From positions 1,302,001 through 1,366,000 of the forward strand of contig NZ_CP101153.1 in NCBI RefSeq assembly GCF_024298825.1: DNA of 64,000 nt. The letters are read 5' to 3'. The translations under genes and the position numbers were made by a program. Origin of the DNA: Haloglomus salinum. Lineage in GTDB: Archaea; Halobacteriota; Halobacteria; Halobacteriales; Haloarculaceae. Below the pieces are notes generated by a model. The model ran no database searches and was not told where the DNA came from. It saw only the letters and a program-made list of their open reading frames with translations. Shown here one piece after another: positions 50,809 through 58,714 of the stretch; within the stretch, counting starts at the first letter, position 1; every line of letters begins with the position of its first letter.

Positions 50809-51792
50809 TCAGTCGTCGCCGGCGGCGGGCGACGGCGTGCTGCCGCCCTCGCCGTCGTCGAGCTTGACGAGCTCGTCGACCGGCGGGATGTCGGCCTCGG
50901 AGTCCGTGATGATCTCGATACGCCGGGTCAGCTTGTCGCTGGCGTACTCGACGAGCGCGGAGGGGTCGATGAAGCCCGAGTCGGAGTAGGAGACGATGCC
51001 GGCGATGTTGGGCATCTGCTCCTGCAGGACGTCCTGGACGACCTGCTCCTCGACCTGGCCGCTGGCGAGCATCTCCTGGACGTGGTACATCCCGAACCCG
51101 ACGTGGCGGCCCTCGTCGCTCCGGATGAAGCCGACGCCCTTGACGAGGCCCTCCAGCTCGGGGAACTCGGGGACGTCGTCGGCCGTGATGTCACCGCCGC
51201 CGTCCGAGAAGGAGGAGGTGATGCCGTAGTAGCCCGTCTGTGCGAGGACGGACTCGACAGCGAGGTGATAGTGACAGAACGCACGGACGCGGTTCTCGGG
51301 GGTGTCCTCCTCCAGCAGGCGGTGCATCGCGGCCTCCGTATCGTCGAAGAGGTTGTTGTACGCCGGCATGAAGTACCGGTCGTCGGTGGGGTTGGTGACC
51401 TCGAGGTCGTGGTGCTCGGCTACGGGATTGATGACCTCGCGCCAGTAGCGGTCGAAGAAGGCGGTGTGTTTCGCCTCCTCGTAGATCTGGCTGGAGACGA
51501 ACATCTGGTCGTTGATGTCGTCCATCGCGATGGCCAGCGGCGCGAGGTCCTCGGTCACGGCCTCCTCACCCGCACCGAACAGGGCGATGGTCTGCCGGAG
51601 GTCGTCGAAGCCCTCCTCGTCGATGATATCCTCGTCGGCCTCGATCATCCGCCGGCGGTCCTGCTCGATGAGTTCCTGCTCGATATCCTCGTAGGGGTCC
51701 CAGTGGTTGTAGACGGCGTGCTTGAAGTAGCCGCCGACCCGTCCGTCGGGGTCCAGCCTGAGGTCTCGGTCGTCGTCGGCGTATCGGCTCAT
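50809..51792 (-). CDS. R2lox-like ferritin-superfamily oxidase (RNR beta-like)
   Basis: A 327-residue R2-type di-metal protein. Six carboxylate/His ligands can be placed: E76 in GEEAV, E106 and H109 in EEAKH, E180 in AVESV, E227 and H230 in DEGRH. Besides the metal site, the Val and Tyr that form the covalent ether link in R2-like ligand-binding oxidases are present: V79 (third after E76, as Val71 after Glu68) and Y175 (five before E180, as Tyr162 before Glu167). Proteins like this are usually annotated ribonucleotide reductase beta, but R2lox proteins bind a fatty-acid-like ligand and a Mn/Fe centre. No RNR alpha gene is nearby. Start chosen at MSRYADDDRD. Confidence 0.82.
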   Translation of the reverse strand: MSRYADDDRDLRLDPDGRVGGYFKHAVYNHWDPYEDIEQELIEQDRRRMIEADEDIIDEEGFDDLRQTIALFGAGEEAVTEDLAPLAIAMDDINDQMFVSSQIYEEAKHTAFFDRYWREVINPVAEHHDLEVTNPTDDRYFMPAYNNLFDDTEAAMHRLLEEDTPENRVRAFCHYHLAVESVLAQTGYYGITSSFSDGGGDITADDVPEFPELEGLVKGVGFIRSDEGRHVGFGMYHVQEMLASGQVEEQVVQDVLQEQMPNIAGIVSYSDSGFIDPSALVEYASDKLTRRIEIITDSEADIPPVDELVKLDDGEGGSTPSPAAGDD

Positions 51793-52017
51793 GGTCCACC
51801 CGGTACTGTGGTCTGTCAATGCCTGTCAGTACCGCCGGCGATATGAGGGCCGCTTAAGTTGGATACCGTGGACCTCCGGCGCCCCGGCGAGGCCATCAGA
51901 CGGGCGATGCAACGTCTCTCACGCCGCATCTCCTGGCGGCGGTGCGAGCCACAGGGGAGTAAAATAGCACGGCCTGCAGTGAAAGGGGTAAAGTCACTAG
52001 CCGTCAAGAAGCCGCGT

Positions 52018-52668
52018 ATGCGCTACGCGACCGTCGTCATCACGCCGCGCGAGGGTGGGCTGAACCCCGCGGATTCGGTGCTCGTCGCGTCGCCGGCGGT
52101 CGAGCGGGACGTGGTCCATCAGGTGAACCTCCTCAACGACGGGACCATCGTGATGCTGTACGCCCTGCGGGGGAACATCGACGAGGCCGTCCAGAAGCTC
52201 CAGGGGTGTGACTCCGTCATCGCGGTCGACGGGTCGGGGGAGGGCGAGGGGCTCATCTACCTCCACATCGAGCCCGACGAAACCTCGCTGCAGCTGATGG
52301 AGATCATCCAGGACAACGAGGTGGTGCTGCAGACGCCGCTGGAGTGTACTCGCGGCGGCGGCCTCCGCATCACCATCGTTGGCGACGACGCCACCATCCA
52401 GCGCGCCGTCGACGAGGTCCCCGACGGTGTCACCGTCTCGCTGGAGGGTATCGGGGACTACCACCCCGAGGCCGACAAACTGTACGGCACCCTCACCGCC
52501 CGCCAGCGCGAGGTGCTGGAGACCGCGGTCGAGAAGGGCTACTACGAGGTCCCCCGGCGCGCGACCCACGAGGATATCGCGAAGGAGGTCGGCCTCTCGG
52601 CCGGAACCGTCGGCGAACACCTCCGCAAGGTCGAGGGGCGGGTGCTGTCGTCGCTGGTGAAGCGGTGA
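52018..52668 (+). CDS. HTH_10 (bacterio-opsin-activator type) transcription regulator
   Basis: A 216-residue regulator from the ATG at 52018 (MRYATVVITPREGG). The N-terminal ~150 residues are the beta-rich BAT-like domain (VVHQVNLLNDGTIVMLYAL, GLIYLHIEPDETSLQLM). The C-terminal HTH_10 reads TARQREVLETAVEKGYYEV, then AKEVGLSAGTVGEHLRKVEG. No cofactor motif is visible. It is divergent from the R2lox-like gene (225 bases between starts) and could control it. An in-frame extension upstream contains promoter-like GTAAAATAGC at 51959-51968 and was excluded. Confidence 0.9.
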   Translation: MRYATVVITPREGGLNPADSVLVASPAVERDVVHQVNLLNDGTIVMLYALRGNIDEAVQKLQGCDSVIAVDGSGEGEGLIYLHIEPDETSLQLMEIIQDNEVVLQTPLECTRGGGLRITIVGDDATIQRAVDEVPDGVTVSLEGIGDYHPEADKLYGTLTARQREVLETAVEKGYYEVPRRATHEDIAKEVGLSAGTVGEHLRKVEGRVLSSLVKR

Positions 52669-52734
52669 GGAGCGGCAGGGCACACGGCCGCCGACCGAGT
52701 ATCTCTAAGTGGTACGACCAAGTAGTCAATCGCC

Positions 52735-53508
52735 ATGGGACTGGAGACGCTGACCGACGCGGAGTTCGCACAGTACCAGCAGGAGGGGTACGTCGTGAAA
52801 CGCGGGCTGTTCGACGCGGACACCGTCTCGCGGGTGCGCGAGCGCCTGCGCGAGTACACGCACGCTGACCGGCCCGTGGAGGGGTTCAAGCAGCAGGCCG
52901 AACCCGAGGCCGAGAACGAAGGGGTCGACGAAGCCGACGCCGTCCGGAAGTTCGAGGGGCTCGGCCTGCTGGACGACGACGTCGTCCACGCCCTCGCGAC
53001 GGACGACCGGCTCGTGACGGTCGCGCAGGACCTGCTGGGCCCTGACGTGAAGCTGCTGCGGAGCGCGGCCATGTTCAAGCCGCCGGGCGTCGGTAGCGAG
53101 AAGGGGCTCCACCAGGACTCGGCGTACTACCCGGTCCGGCCGTACGACCAGGTGACGACGTGGGTCGCCCTGGACGACGCGACGCCCGAGAACGGCTGCA
53201 TGGAAGTTCTCCCGGGGGGACACATGGACGGGCTGCTGGAGCACGAGACCCGGGAGTACGAGACGGACATCGTCATCCCGGAGGACCTCGGCGAGATGGA
53301 GCAACTCCCGATGGAGGCCGGCGACGTCCTCTTCCAGCACTCGCTGTTGCCCCACCGGACATCGCCGAACACGACCGACCGGTGGCGGCGCGCGATGATA
53401 TTCATGTACATGGACGCGCGTTCGCGGTTCACCGTCACCGAGGACGAGCGGCCACCGTGGGTCGATTCCGTGGACGTGGCGGGTGACTCCTACCCGGGCA
53501 GCGTGTAG
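52735..53508 (+). CDS. Phytanoyl-CoA dioxygenase (PhyH) family protein
   Basis: A 257-residue Fe(II)/2-oxoglutarate-dependent oxygenase type. The first iron ligands His and Asp are in LHQDSAYYPV, the distal His is in LLPHRTSPN, and the 2-oxoglutarate-binding Arg is probably in TDRWRRAMIF. NGCMEVLPGGHMDG is a strong family signature. Substrates in archaea are unknown; hydroxylation of lipids or small metabolites is expected. An upstream TATA-like sequence (AGTGGTACGAC region) is weak. It is not in an operon. Confidence 0.9.
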   Translation: MGLETLTDAEFAQYQQEGYVVKRGLFDADTVSRVRERLREYTHADRPVEGFKQQAEPEAENEGVDEADAVRKFEGLGLLDDDVVHALATDDRLVTVAQDLLGPDVKLLRSAAMFKPPGVGSEKGLHQDSAYYPVRPYDQVTTWVALDDATPENGCMEVLPGGHMDGLLEHETREYETDIVIPEDLGEMEQLPMEAGDVLFQHSLLPHRTSPNTTDRWRRAMIFMYMDARSRFTVTEDERPPWVDSVDVAGDSYPGSV

Positions 53509-53533
53509 CAGGTCGGATGCTGGCGAGGGGCCG

Positions 53534-53710
53534 TCAGTCGTCGGCGGCCCGCCGCCGGCGGTCGCTGACGACGGTGACCCCGCGGTTCGACTCGATGGCG
53601 TCCAGCAGGCCGACCGACCGCCGGAACTCGCGTTTCACGGCGGGGTCCTCCGCCTGGGCCATGGCGTGCCGGTACGACGCCCGAGCACTGTCGATGGTTC
53701 GCTGCTCCAT
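53534..53710 (-). CDS. Small helical protein (58 aa), tentative
   Basis: A 58-residue ORF opening MEQRTIDSARASYRHAMAQA, with a helix-rich basic/acidic composition and the tail SDRRRRAADD. It converges on the PhyH gene, 25 bases apart. Charge pattern and length fit a small cytoplasmic protein, but there is no family match I can name. The 305-base stretch 53711-54015 between this start and the next gene holds no other gene, only the coiled-coil promoter. Confidence 0.45.
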   Translation of the reverse strand: MEQRTIDSARASYRHAMAQAEDPAVKREFRRSVGLLDAIESNRGVTVVSDRRRRAADD

Positions 53711-53982
53711 ACCACACCAGATGCCCGGAGCCAGCCAGCCAGTTCCCCCGAACAGTTCGGGCGCTTTTACCGACGGACGGTGGCCACCGTCGACATCGGC
53801 GTCGAGCGACCGGAGAACCGAGGAGCTGCCGGACCCGGAGAGCTCCCGCCTCCAGCCCGGAGACGGCCGCCGGGCGCTGAACGTCGCCCGAGAGCGGCTG
53901 CGCCCGGTCGGTACCCACGCGTGCTGGTAGATAACCCACTGCAAAGACATTCAATGGTAATGGATGGTTTTGAGCGGTAAGA

Positions 53983-54012
53983 TTTAATACCGATGGCGTC
54001 GTAGGAGGAAGT
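53983..54012 (+). promoter_or_regulatory. Promoter and Shine-Dalgarno-like site of the coiled-coil protein
   Basis: A TATA-like TTTAATAC (53983-53990) lies about 26-33 bases before the ATG at 54016. GGAGGA at 54004-54009 sits 6 bases from the ATG and looks like a Shine-Dalgarno. A TATA at this distance would start the transcript at or after the SD, so either a second start site upstream exists or the SD is not used. An SD this strong is unusual in the window. Confidence 0.45.
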
Positions 54013-54015
54013 ACA

Positions 54016-54690
54016 ATGGCAGACAACAGCTCACCGTTCGGCCTCGCGTTCGAGGCACAGCGCAGCGCGATCGAGACCACCCAGGACAGCATCCACACGG
54101 CCGTCGGCATCCAGCGCGACGTGAACGAGGCGTTCGTCGACAGCATCGACCCCGTGATGGAGGTCCAGAACAGCTCCGCCGACTTCGCCCGCACGGGCGT
54201 GGACGCGGTCCTCGACGCCGTCGAGGCCGCGGTCCCCGGTGACACCAACATCGACGATGTCCGCGAGACCATCGACGAGCAGCTCGACGAGCTGGCGGAC
54301 ACCCGCGTCGACATCTCCGAGCAGGTCGAGGAGAACCTCCGCGACGGCGCCGACTCCGTCGACGAGTTCCTCGCCGACTTCCTCGAGAACCTCGACGAGC
54401 AGGTCGACTCCCTCCTCGAGTCCAGCGAGGACCTCGAGGACCAGACCGTCGAGACCCTGGAGGACCTCCAGGGCAACATCGAGGAGCTGCAGGACGAGTT
54501 CGAGTCCCGCGGCGACGACCTCGAGGAGCAGGTCGCCGACCAGCTCGACTCCTTCCAGGAGCGCTTCGAGGACAGCGCTGACCAGCTCCAGGACGGCTTC
54601 GACGAGGCCGGCGACCGCCTGAACGAGGCCGCCGAGGACTTCCAGGACGCCGCCGAGGACGTCACCGAGCGCGTCGACGTCAACGCCTAG
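54016..54690 (+). CDS. Acidic long coiled-coil protein, phasin- or apolipoprotein-like
   Basis: A 224-residue, extremely acidic helical protein (SPFGLAFEAQRSAIETTQDS, then 90-220 nearly continuous heptads such as DQLDSFQERFEDSADQLQD). No hydrophobic anchor or enzyme motif. The N-terminal ~65 residues recall phasins of the polyhydroxyalkanoate granule; the rest is apolipoprotein-like in pattern. Acidic charge also reflects adaptation to high salt. A PHA-granule or cell-architecture role is possible. No PHA-synthase gene is seen here. Confidence 0.7.
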   Translation: MADNSSPFGLAFEAQRSAIETTQDSIHTAVGIQRDVNEAFVDSIDPVMEVQNSSADFARTGVDAVLDAVEAAVPGDTNIDDVRETIDEQLDELADTRVDISEQVEENLRDGADSVDEFLADFLENLDEQVDSLLESSEDLEDQTVETLEDLQGNIEELQDEFESRGDDLEEQVADQLDSFQERFEDSADQLQDGFDEAGDRLNEAAEDFQDAAEDVTERVDVNA

Positions 54691-54869
54691 GCCGACTCGG
54701 CTCCCACGGCTCCCTGACGGTCACGACGCTCCCGTTCTCCGGGTGGCCACACCCACCCGACATCTTCACAGCGGTCGGCAGCACACACCTGCTGGCCCGT
54801 TCTCACCCCACGGGCGATAGCGCCGCCGCTCCCCGGCGCGGCGCGCGAAGGAACGAGCCGTGAGGCGGC

Positions 54870-55076
54870 CTACGACTCGAACGGCTCCTCGTCGCGATGG
54901 TTGTCGACGTTCTCCTGCTCCTGGGCCTCGTTCCGGCGTTCGAGGTCCTCCTCACCGGTCATCCGCTCCTGTTCCTCCTCGCGTACCTGTTCGGCCTCCT
55001 CGATATCCTCGGCCTCCTCGTCCTCGCCCTCCTTCTCGAGTTCGACATCGCGGCCGTGGTCGTCGCTCTCGGTCAT
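54870..55076 (-). CDS. Small highly charged acidic protein (68 aa), tentative
   Basis: From the ATG at 55076, MTESDDHGRDVELEKEGEDE; nearly all residues are Glu, Asp, Arg, Asn or Gln, in one predicted helix (EEAEQVREEEQERM). It resembles small charged haloarchaeal proteins. Low complexity makes the coding call uncertain. It lies between the coiled-coil gene and TnpB. Confidence 0.5.
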   Translation of the reverse strand: MTESDDHGRDVELEKEGEDEEAEDIEEAEQVREEEQERMTGEEDLERRNEAQEQENVDNHRDEEPFES

Positions 55077-55176
55077 GGCGGGCGAAGGTACTCGGGTGAC
55101 ACTGAAACGTTCTGGGCCGAACAGGTCCGCGTTGAAAAGGGGATGAAGCCTAGGCCGGAATATCAACTACCCCGTC

Positions 55177-56433
55177 TCACTCCGACGTGGCCGCAGGTCG
55201 GGCGCGGGGGTTGTCCGTGAACTCAGCCTCGAACCCGTCGGGGGAGGAGGTGAATCCGCCGTTCGGCGTCACTGTTCCGGACTTCAGGGCGAGTTGACTG
55301 TCACCCGTCCGTCGAGACGACTGTCGACCCCGACGGACGTACCGCAATCCGATATTCTTCGCCGCGTTGTAGTCGGCGTTCGCTTCGGATTCACACTCCA
55401 GACAGTGGAAGTCGGACCGGGACGACCGATTCCCCTCAGCCGTGAATCCACACTCCGAACACCGCGTCGAGGTGTACGCTGGGTCCACCTGTTTTACCGT
55501 GATGCCGGTGGCTTCGGCCTTGTATCTGGTCTGTTCGTACAGCCTCCGAAACGCCCACGTGTGCCCCCAGGAGCCACCCGTCCGATCGCGAATGTTCGTC
55601 AGATTCTCGAACGCGATCACGTCGCAGTCGTACCGCCGTGCTTCGGTGATAATGGAGTCCGATGCCTGGTGAACCACATCCCGAACGTACCGGAGCTGGC
55701 GACCGCTCGCCGTAGCCAGTGTTCGGTGGGCGCTCCGCGTTCCGGTCCGCTGGAGCCCAGCACGGACCCTCTCGAATTCACGGAGCCGGTGGGTAAGTTC
55801 TCGTCCGTTGATGAAGTGTGCCGTGCTGGTGACCGCGAGGTTCTCCACACCGAGGTCGATCCCGAGAACCGTTCCGTCCTCGGCGGTCTCCCGCTCGGTA
55901 TCGGTCTTGTGTCGCTTGAATCCGAGATGCAGGAAGAATCCCCCATCACGGGTGGTGAGCGTGCTTTCGGTCACGCTCCACTCATCCGAGTCGAGGAACT
56001 GCTGCTGGTAGCCGTCCTCTCCCTCTGGAAGTGCCAGCTGACACCGGACGCGGTCTTCCGTCGTGGCGAGTGAAACGGTATCGTCCTCGAACAGCGTCAT
56101 CGTCCGGCTGTCGTATCTCACCGTTGGCGCGGTGAACGTGGGCTTGCTGGCTTGCTTCCCATCGGAGCGCCGCTCGACGCACCCGGTAATCGCTTCTGCA
56201 GCCTGGTGTGTGGCGAGAATCGTGTGCTGACTCCCGAGTTCGGTTTGCTCGCGTACGGCATCGTATGCGAAGGACTGTACGTCGGACTTAGCGCTACATC
56301 GCTCCCACGCCAGGTTCGTTGCGATCTGACACCCTCGCTTCCACTCGGTGATGGTCTCTTCGAGACGCTCGCGCTGCTCGTCGTCCACTGAGAGACGGGT
56401 AATCGCAGTCCGATACACGTACTCGTCTGCCAC
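55177..56433 (-). CDS. tnpB: TnpB-type (IS1341/IS605 OrfB) RNA-guided nuclease
   Basis: A 418-residue OrfB/TnpB protein. RuvC-type catalytic residues are seen as GIDLGVENLAV (Asp, ~190), VIAFENLTNI (Glu, ~285) and ADYNAAKNIG (Asp, ~365). The zinc ribbon lies between the last two: RCSECGF and HCLECES. All four cysteines and three acids are intact, so the protein is probably active. No TnpA (Y1 transposase) accompanies it, so it is a stand-alone element. The GTG start follows an AT-rich TATA (GGTATTTAAAAAC, 56453-56465). It sits 53 bases from the 3' end of tRNA-Thr. TnpB proteins are guided by an omega RNA encoded at the right end, here expected near 55130-55250. Confidence 0.92.
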   Translation of the reverse strand: MADEYVYRTAITRLSVDDEQRERLEETITEWKRGCQIATNLAWERCSAKSDVQSFAYDAVREQTELGSQHTILATHQAAEAITGCVERRSDGKQASKPTFTAPTVRYDSRTMTLFEDDTVSLATTEDRVRCQLALPEGEDGYQQQFLDSDEWSVTESTLTTRDGGFFLHLGFKRHKTDTERETAEDGTVLGIDLGVENLAVTSTAHFINGRELTHRLREFERVRAGLQRTGTRSAHRTLATASGRQLRYVRDVVHQASDSIITEARRYDCDVIAFENLTNIRDRTGGSWGHTWAFRRLYEQTRYKAEATGITVKQVDPAYTSTRCSECGFTAEGNRSSRSDFHCLECESEANADYNAAKNIGLRYVRRGRQSSRRTGDSQLALKSGTVTPNGGFTSSPDGFEAEFTDNPRARPAATSE

Positions 56434-56485
56434 AGGAACCGTAGCTACGCTCTGGTATTTAAAAACGAGTGACGGGGACGGGAGA

Positions 56486-56557
56486 AGCCTGAGGCGGGAT
56501 TTGAACCCGCGCTCTCGTCCTTACCAAGGACGCGCTTTACCGCTAAGCTACCCAGGC
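56486..56557 (-). tRNA. tRNA-Thr (GGT anticodon)
   Basis: On the minus strand a full cloverleaf can be folded: acceptor GCCTGGG with CTCAGGC, D-arm AGCTTAGCGGTAAAGC, anticodon stem-loop CGTCC-TTGGTAA-GGACG (anticodon GGT, Thr), and T-arm GCGGGTTCAAATCCCGC. CCA is not encoded. No intron is present. The TnpB gene begins 53 bases after its 3' end. Confidence 0.95.
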
Positions 56558-56653
56558 ACCGCCTGTCGGTAGCCCGGTTCGCTTGTTAGGCGTTTCGTTT
56601 CTCCCTGTCCGAGACACGCGGTGACGCGGTGGAAACTCGCAGCCAGCGCGGGG

Positions 56654-57391
56654 TCAGCCGCCGCTCCGCTCGACGGGGGGTTCCTCGCCACCGTCGAGGC
56701 GGCGCAGGTCGGCCGCGAGCGACTCGGCTCCCAGTTCCGCGACCGGCGGGAAGCCACCGTCGGACTGGACGCCCGACGAGGTTCGTCCTTCGGCCTCACC
56801 GCCGGACTGCAGGTCCGCCGCGGCCCGCCCGTCGGACTCACCGCCGTCGAGGAGGCCGTCGACCAGCCAGTCGCGGTCGGGCGGGGCCTCGCCGCCCGCC
56901 GCAGTGGTGCCGGCGACCAGCGCGAGGTCGAGCACGTCGCGTTCCAGTCGCTCGTCGTACGAGGGGTCGTCGGCCTCCCGGCGATGGGTCTGGTCGCGGC
57001 CGAAGGCCCGGACCACGCCGACCGCGCGGTCGGCGGCCTCTGTGCGCGCGAGCAGGTAGAAGCCCCGCGCGACGAGCACGTCGGCCGCGAGGATGCCCAT
57101 GTCGCCACGGTCGCGGTCGCCGGCAGCCCACGGGTCCTCGTGGGCGAGGTCGCGGGTGAGGCGGAGGCCGTCGTAGATCAGCTGGACGCCGGCCGCGCGC
57201 TCGACGAGGCCGTCGAGGGCCTCGAACTCGGCCGGGCCCTCGGCGGGGGCGGTGGCGGCCAGCAGGGTGAGCGCTCCGGGGACCATCGACCCGTCCGCGA
57301 GAAGGGACTCGATGTCCGACCGGAGCGCGTCGGGGACCACGTCGCCGACGGCCTCGGTCGCGGCCCGACGGACCGCGGCGGCTTCCTCCAT
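56654..57391 (-). CDS. DUF7114-type haloarchaeal protein
   Basis: A 245-residue protein from the ATG at 57391 (MEEAAAVRRAATEAVGDVVP). It is mostly helical, and the pattern RSDIESLLADGSMVPGALTLLAA, VQLIYDGLRLTRDLAHEDPW and DRGDMGILAADVLVARGFYLLART resembles the helical arrangement of polyprenyl-synthase-type proteins. This matches a haloarchaeal family (DUF7114, from memory). There is no DDxxD motif, so catalytic activity is doubtful. It is divergent from the crotonase-like gene, 60 bases apart. Confidence 0.78.
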   Translation of the reverse strand: MEEAAAVRRAATEAVGDVVPDALRSDIESLLADGSMVPGALTLLAATAPAEGPAEFEALDGLVERAAGVQLIYDGLRLTRDLAHEDPWAAGDRDRGDMGILAADVLVARGFYLLARTEAADRAVGVVRAFGRDQTHRREADDPSYDERLERDVLDLALVAGTTAAGGEAPPDRDWLVDGLLDGGESDGRAAADLQSGGEAEGRTSSGVQSDGGFPPVAELGAESLAADLRRLDGGEEPPVERSGG

Positions 57392-57451
57392 CGCCCGTAA
57401 GTACGCCGACGGAGGGCAAAGGCCTTTGGAAACCACCACCTCTCCCGGACA

Positions 57452-58204
57452 ATGAGCGACCCCGTCCGCGTCGTCGACGACGGCGAGGTGCGTGTCGTCA
57501 CGCTCGACCGGCCGGACCAGCGCAACGCCCTCACGGGCGACGCGCTCGACGCCATCCGTGATGCGGTGCGGGACCCGCCGCCGGTGGTCCACATCCACGG
57601 CGCGGGGTCGGCGTTCTCCGCGGGCGCCGACCTCGGCGAGGTCCGCCGGGTCGCGACGATGGTGGACGCGGCCGCCGGCGACGAGCCGATGAACCCCGAC
57701 GAGGCCCGCGACGTGGTCGGCCCGTTCGTCCGGAAGGGCCAGCGCACGGCCCGCGCCGTCGAGGAGAGCGACGCTATCGTCGTCGCGGGCATCGACGGCG
57801 CGGCACGCGGCGGCGGCGTGGAACTCGCGCTAGCCTGTGACATCCGCGTGGCGACGCCGGACGCGACGTTCGCCGAGCCCGGCGTCACCTTCGGCCTGTT
57901 CGGCGCGTGGGGCGGGACCGCCCGGCTCCCGAAAATCGTCGGGCAGGGCGACGCACTCGACCTCTCCGTGTCGGGCCGGGTCATCGACGCCGACGAGGCA
58001 CTGCGGATGGGGCTCGTCCAGCGCGTCGTCGACGACCCGCTCGTGGTCAGCGAGACCCTCGCGGAGAACAACGCGATGGCGATGCGACTCGTCAAGGAGC
58101 GCGTCCGTGACGACCAGCCGCTGGAGGTCCAGGAGGAGCGCGAGGCGCGCGCGTTCGCGGCGCTGGTGGCGGAGTACGCGGGGGAACTGGCGGAGAGGGA
58201 GTGA
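57452..58204 (+). CDS. Enoyl-CoA hydratase/isomerase family protein (one catalytic Glu missing)
   Basis: A 250-residue crotonase-fold protein acting on acyl-CoA substrates. The CoA/oxyanion loop AGSAFSAGADLGEV and the motif GAARGGGVELALACDIRVAT (with the first catalytic Glu of hydratases, Glu144 type) are present. The second catalytic position (Glu164 type, normally QPE) reads AEPGVTFG, with Gly instead of Glu. This argues against ordinary enoyl-CoA hydration and for an isomerase, hydrolase or decarboxylase role. It is transcribed alone from a short divergent promoter region. Confidence 0.9.
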   Translation: MSDPVRVVDDGEVRVVTLDRPDQRNALTGDALDAIRDAVRDPPPVVHIHGAGSAFSAGADLGEVRRVATMVDAAAGDEPMNPDEARDVVGPFVRKGQRTARAVEESDAIVVAGIDGAARGGGVELALACDIRVATPDATFAEPGVTFGLFGAWGGTARLPKIVGQGDALDLSVSGRVIDADEALRMGLVQRVVDDPLVVSETLAENNAMAMRLVKERVRDDQPLEVQEEREARAFAALVAEYAGELAERE

Positions 58205-58312
58205 GAGCCCGAGTTGCGGGTCGGGATACTCTGGTGACCAGCGCAGAGCGTTCCCGACCGGCGGTCAGTCCGGGTTCGTCGTCCCCGCGGGATTCGTCTC
58301 AGGCACCCGCTC

Positions 58313-58705
58313 TCAGGCCGGCGCCGCGTCGCGGTCACCGGACGACAGCGACAGTTCGATATCCAGTTCGTCGAACCTGACGACCGGCCGCTTCGCCCGC
58401 CCGTCCTGTTCGAGCGTGATGACGTTCAGCGCGTCGAGCTCGGTCAGGTTCCGGTGTACCTCCTTGAAATCGCGGTCGACCAGCTCGGCCGTGGCCCGCA
58501 TGCTCTCCGGTTCGTGCTCGCGGATGGCCCCGAGGAGTTCGAGGTTCGCGGGACTCAGGAGCCGCTGGAGTGCCGTCTCGTCCTCCAGCACGAGGACGTG
58601 CCGGTCCTCCATCTCCTCGCCGCGTTCGAGCGCACGGATGCGCTCGCGAGCCTCCTGCCGGGTATCGGTGCCGTCGCCGACTCGAACGGTCAATGTCGTG
58701 GTCAT
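58313..58705 (-). CDS. HVO_A0114-type winged-helix DNA-binding protein (antitoxin-like)
   Basis: A 130-residue protein with an MarR/ArsR-like winged helix. The core is NLELLGAIREHEPESMRATA, then ELVDRDFKEVHRNLTELDAL. A C-terminal beta-strand region (RPVVRFDELDIELSL) ends the protein. It belongs to the haloarchaeal HVO_A0114 family of putative DNA-binding proteins. It starts 9 bases after the stop of the DUF6516 gene on the same strand, a typical two-gene arrangement that looks like a toxin-antitoxin operon. Confidence 0.85.
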   Translation of the reverse strand: MTTTLTVRVGDGTDTRQEARERIRALERGEEMEDRHVLVLEDETALQRLLSPANLELLGAIREHEPESMRATAELVDRDFKEVHRNLTELDALNVITLEQDGRAKRPVVRFDELDIELSLSSGDRDAAPA

Positions 58706-58714
58706 GTCGGTGAT

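Noticed and set aside
53490-54683. A Ser-rich 397-codon minus-strand frame opposite the coiled-coil gene
   Set aside because: A result of the repeated GAG/GAC codons on the other strand; the coiled-coil frame has a promoter and start signals.
55177-56557. Integrated plasmid or provirus at the tRNA-Thr gene
   Set aside because: No integrase, no duplicated tRNA 3' end and only a single TnpB gene beside it; neighbouring genes are ordinary chromosomal types.
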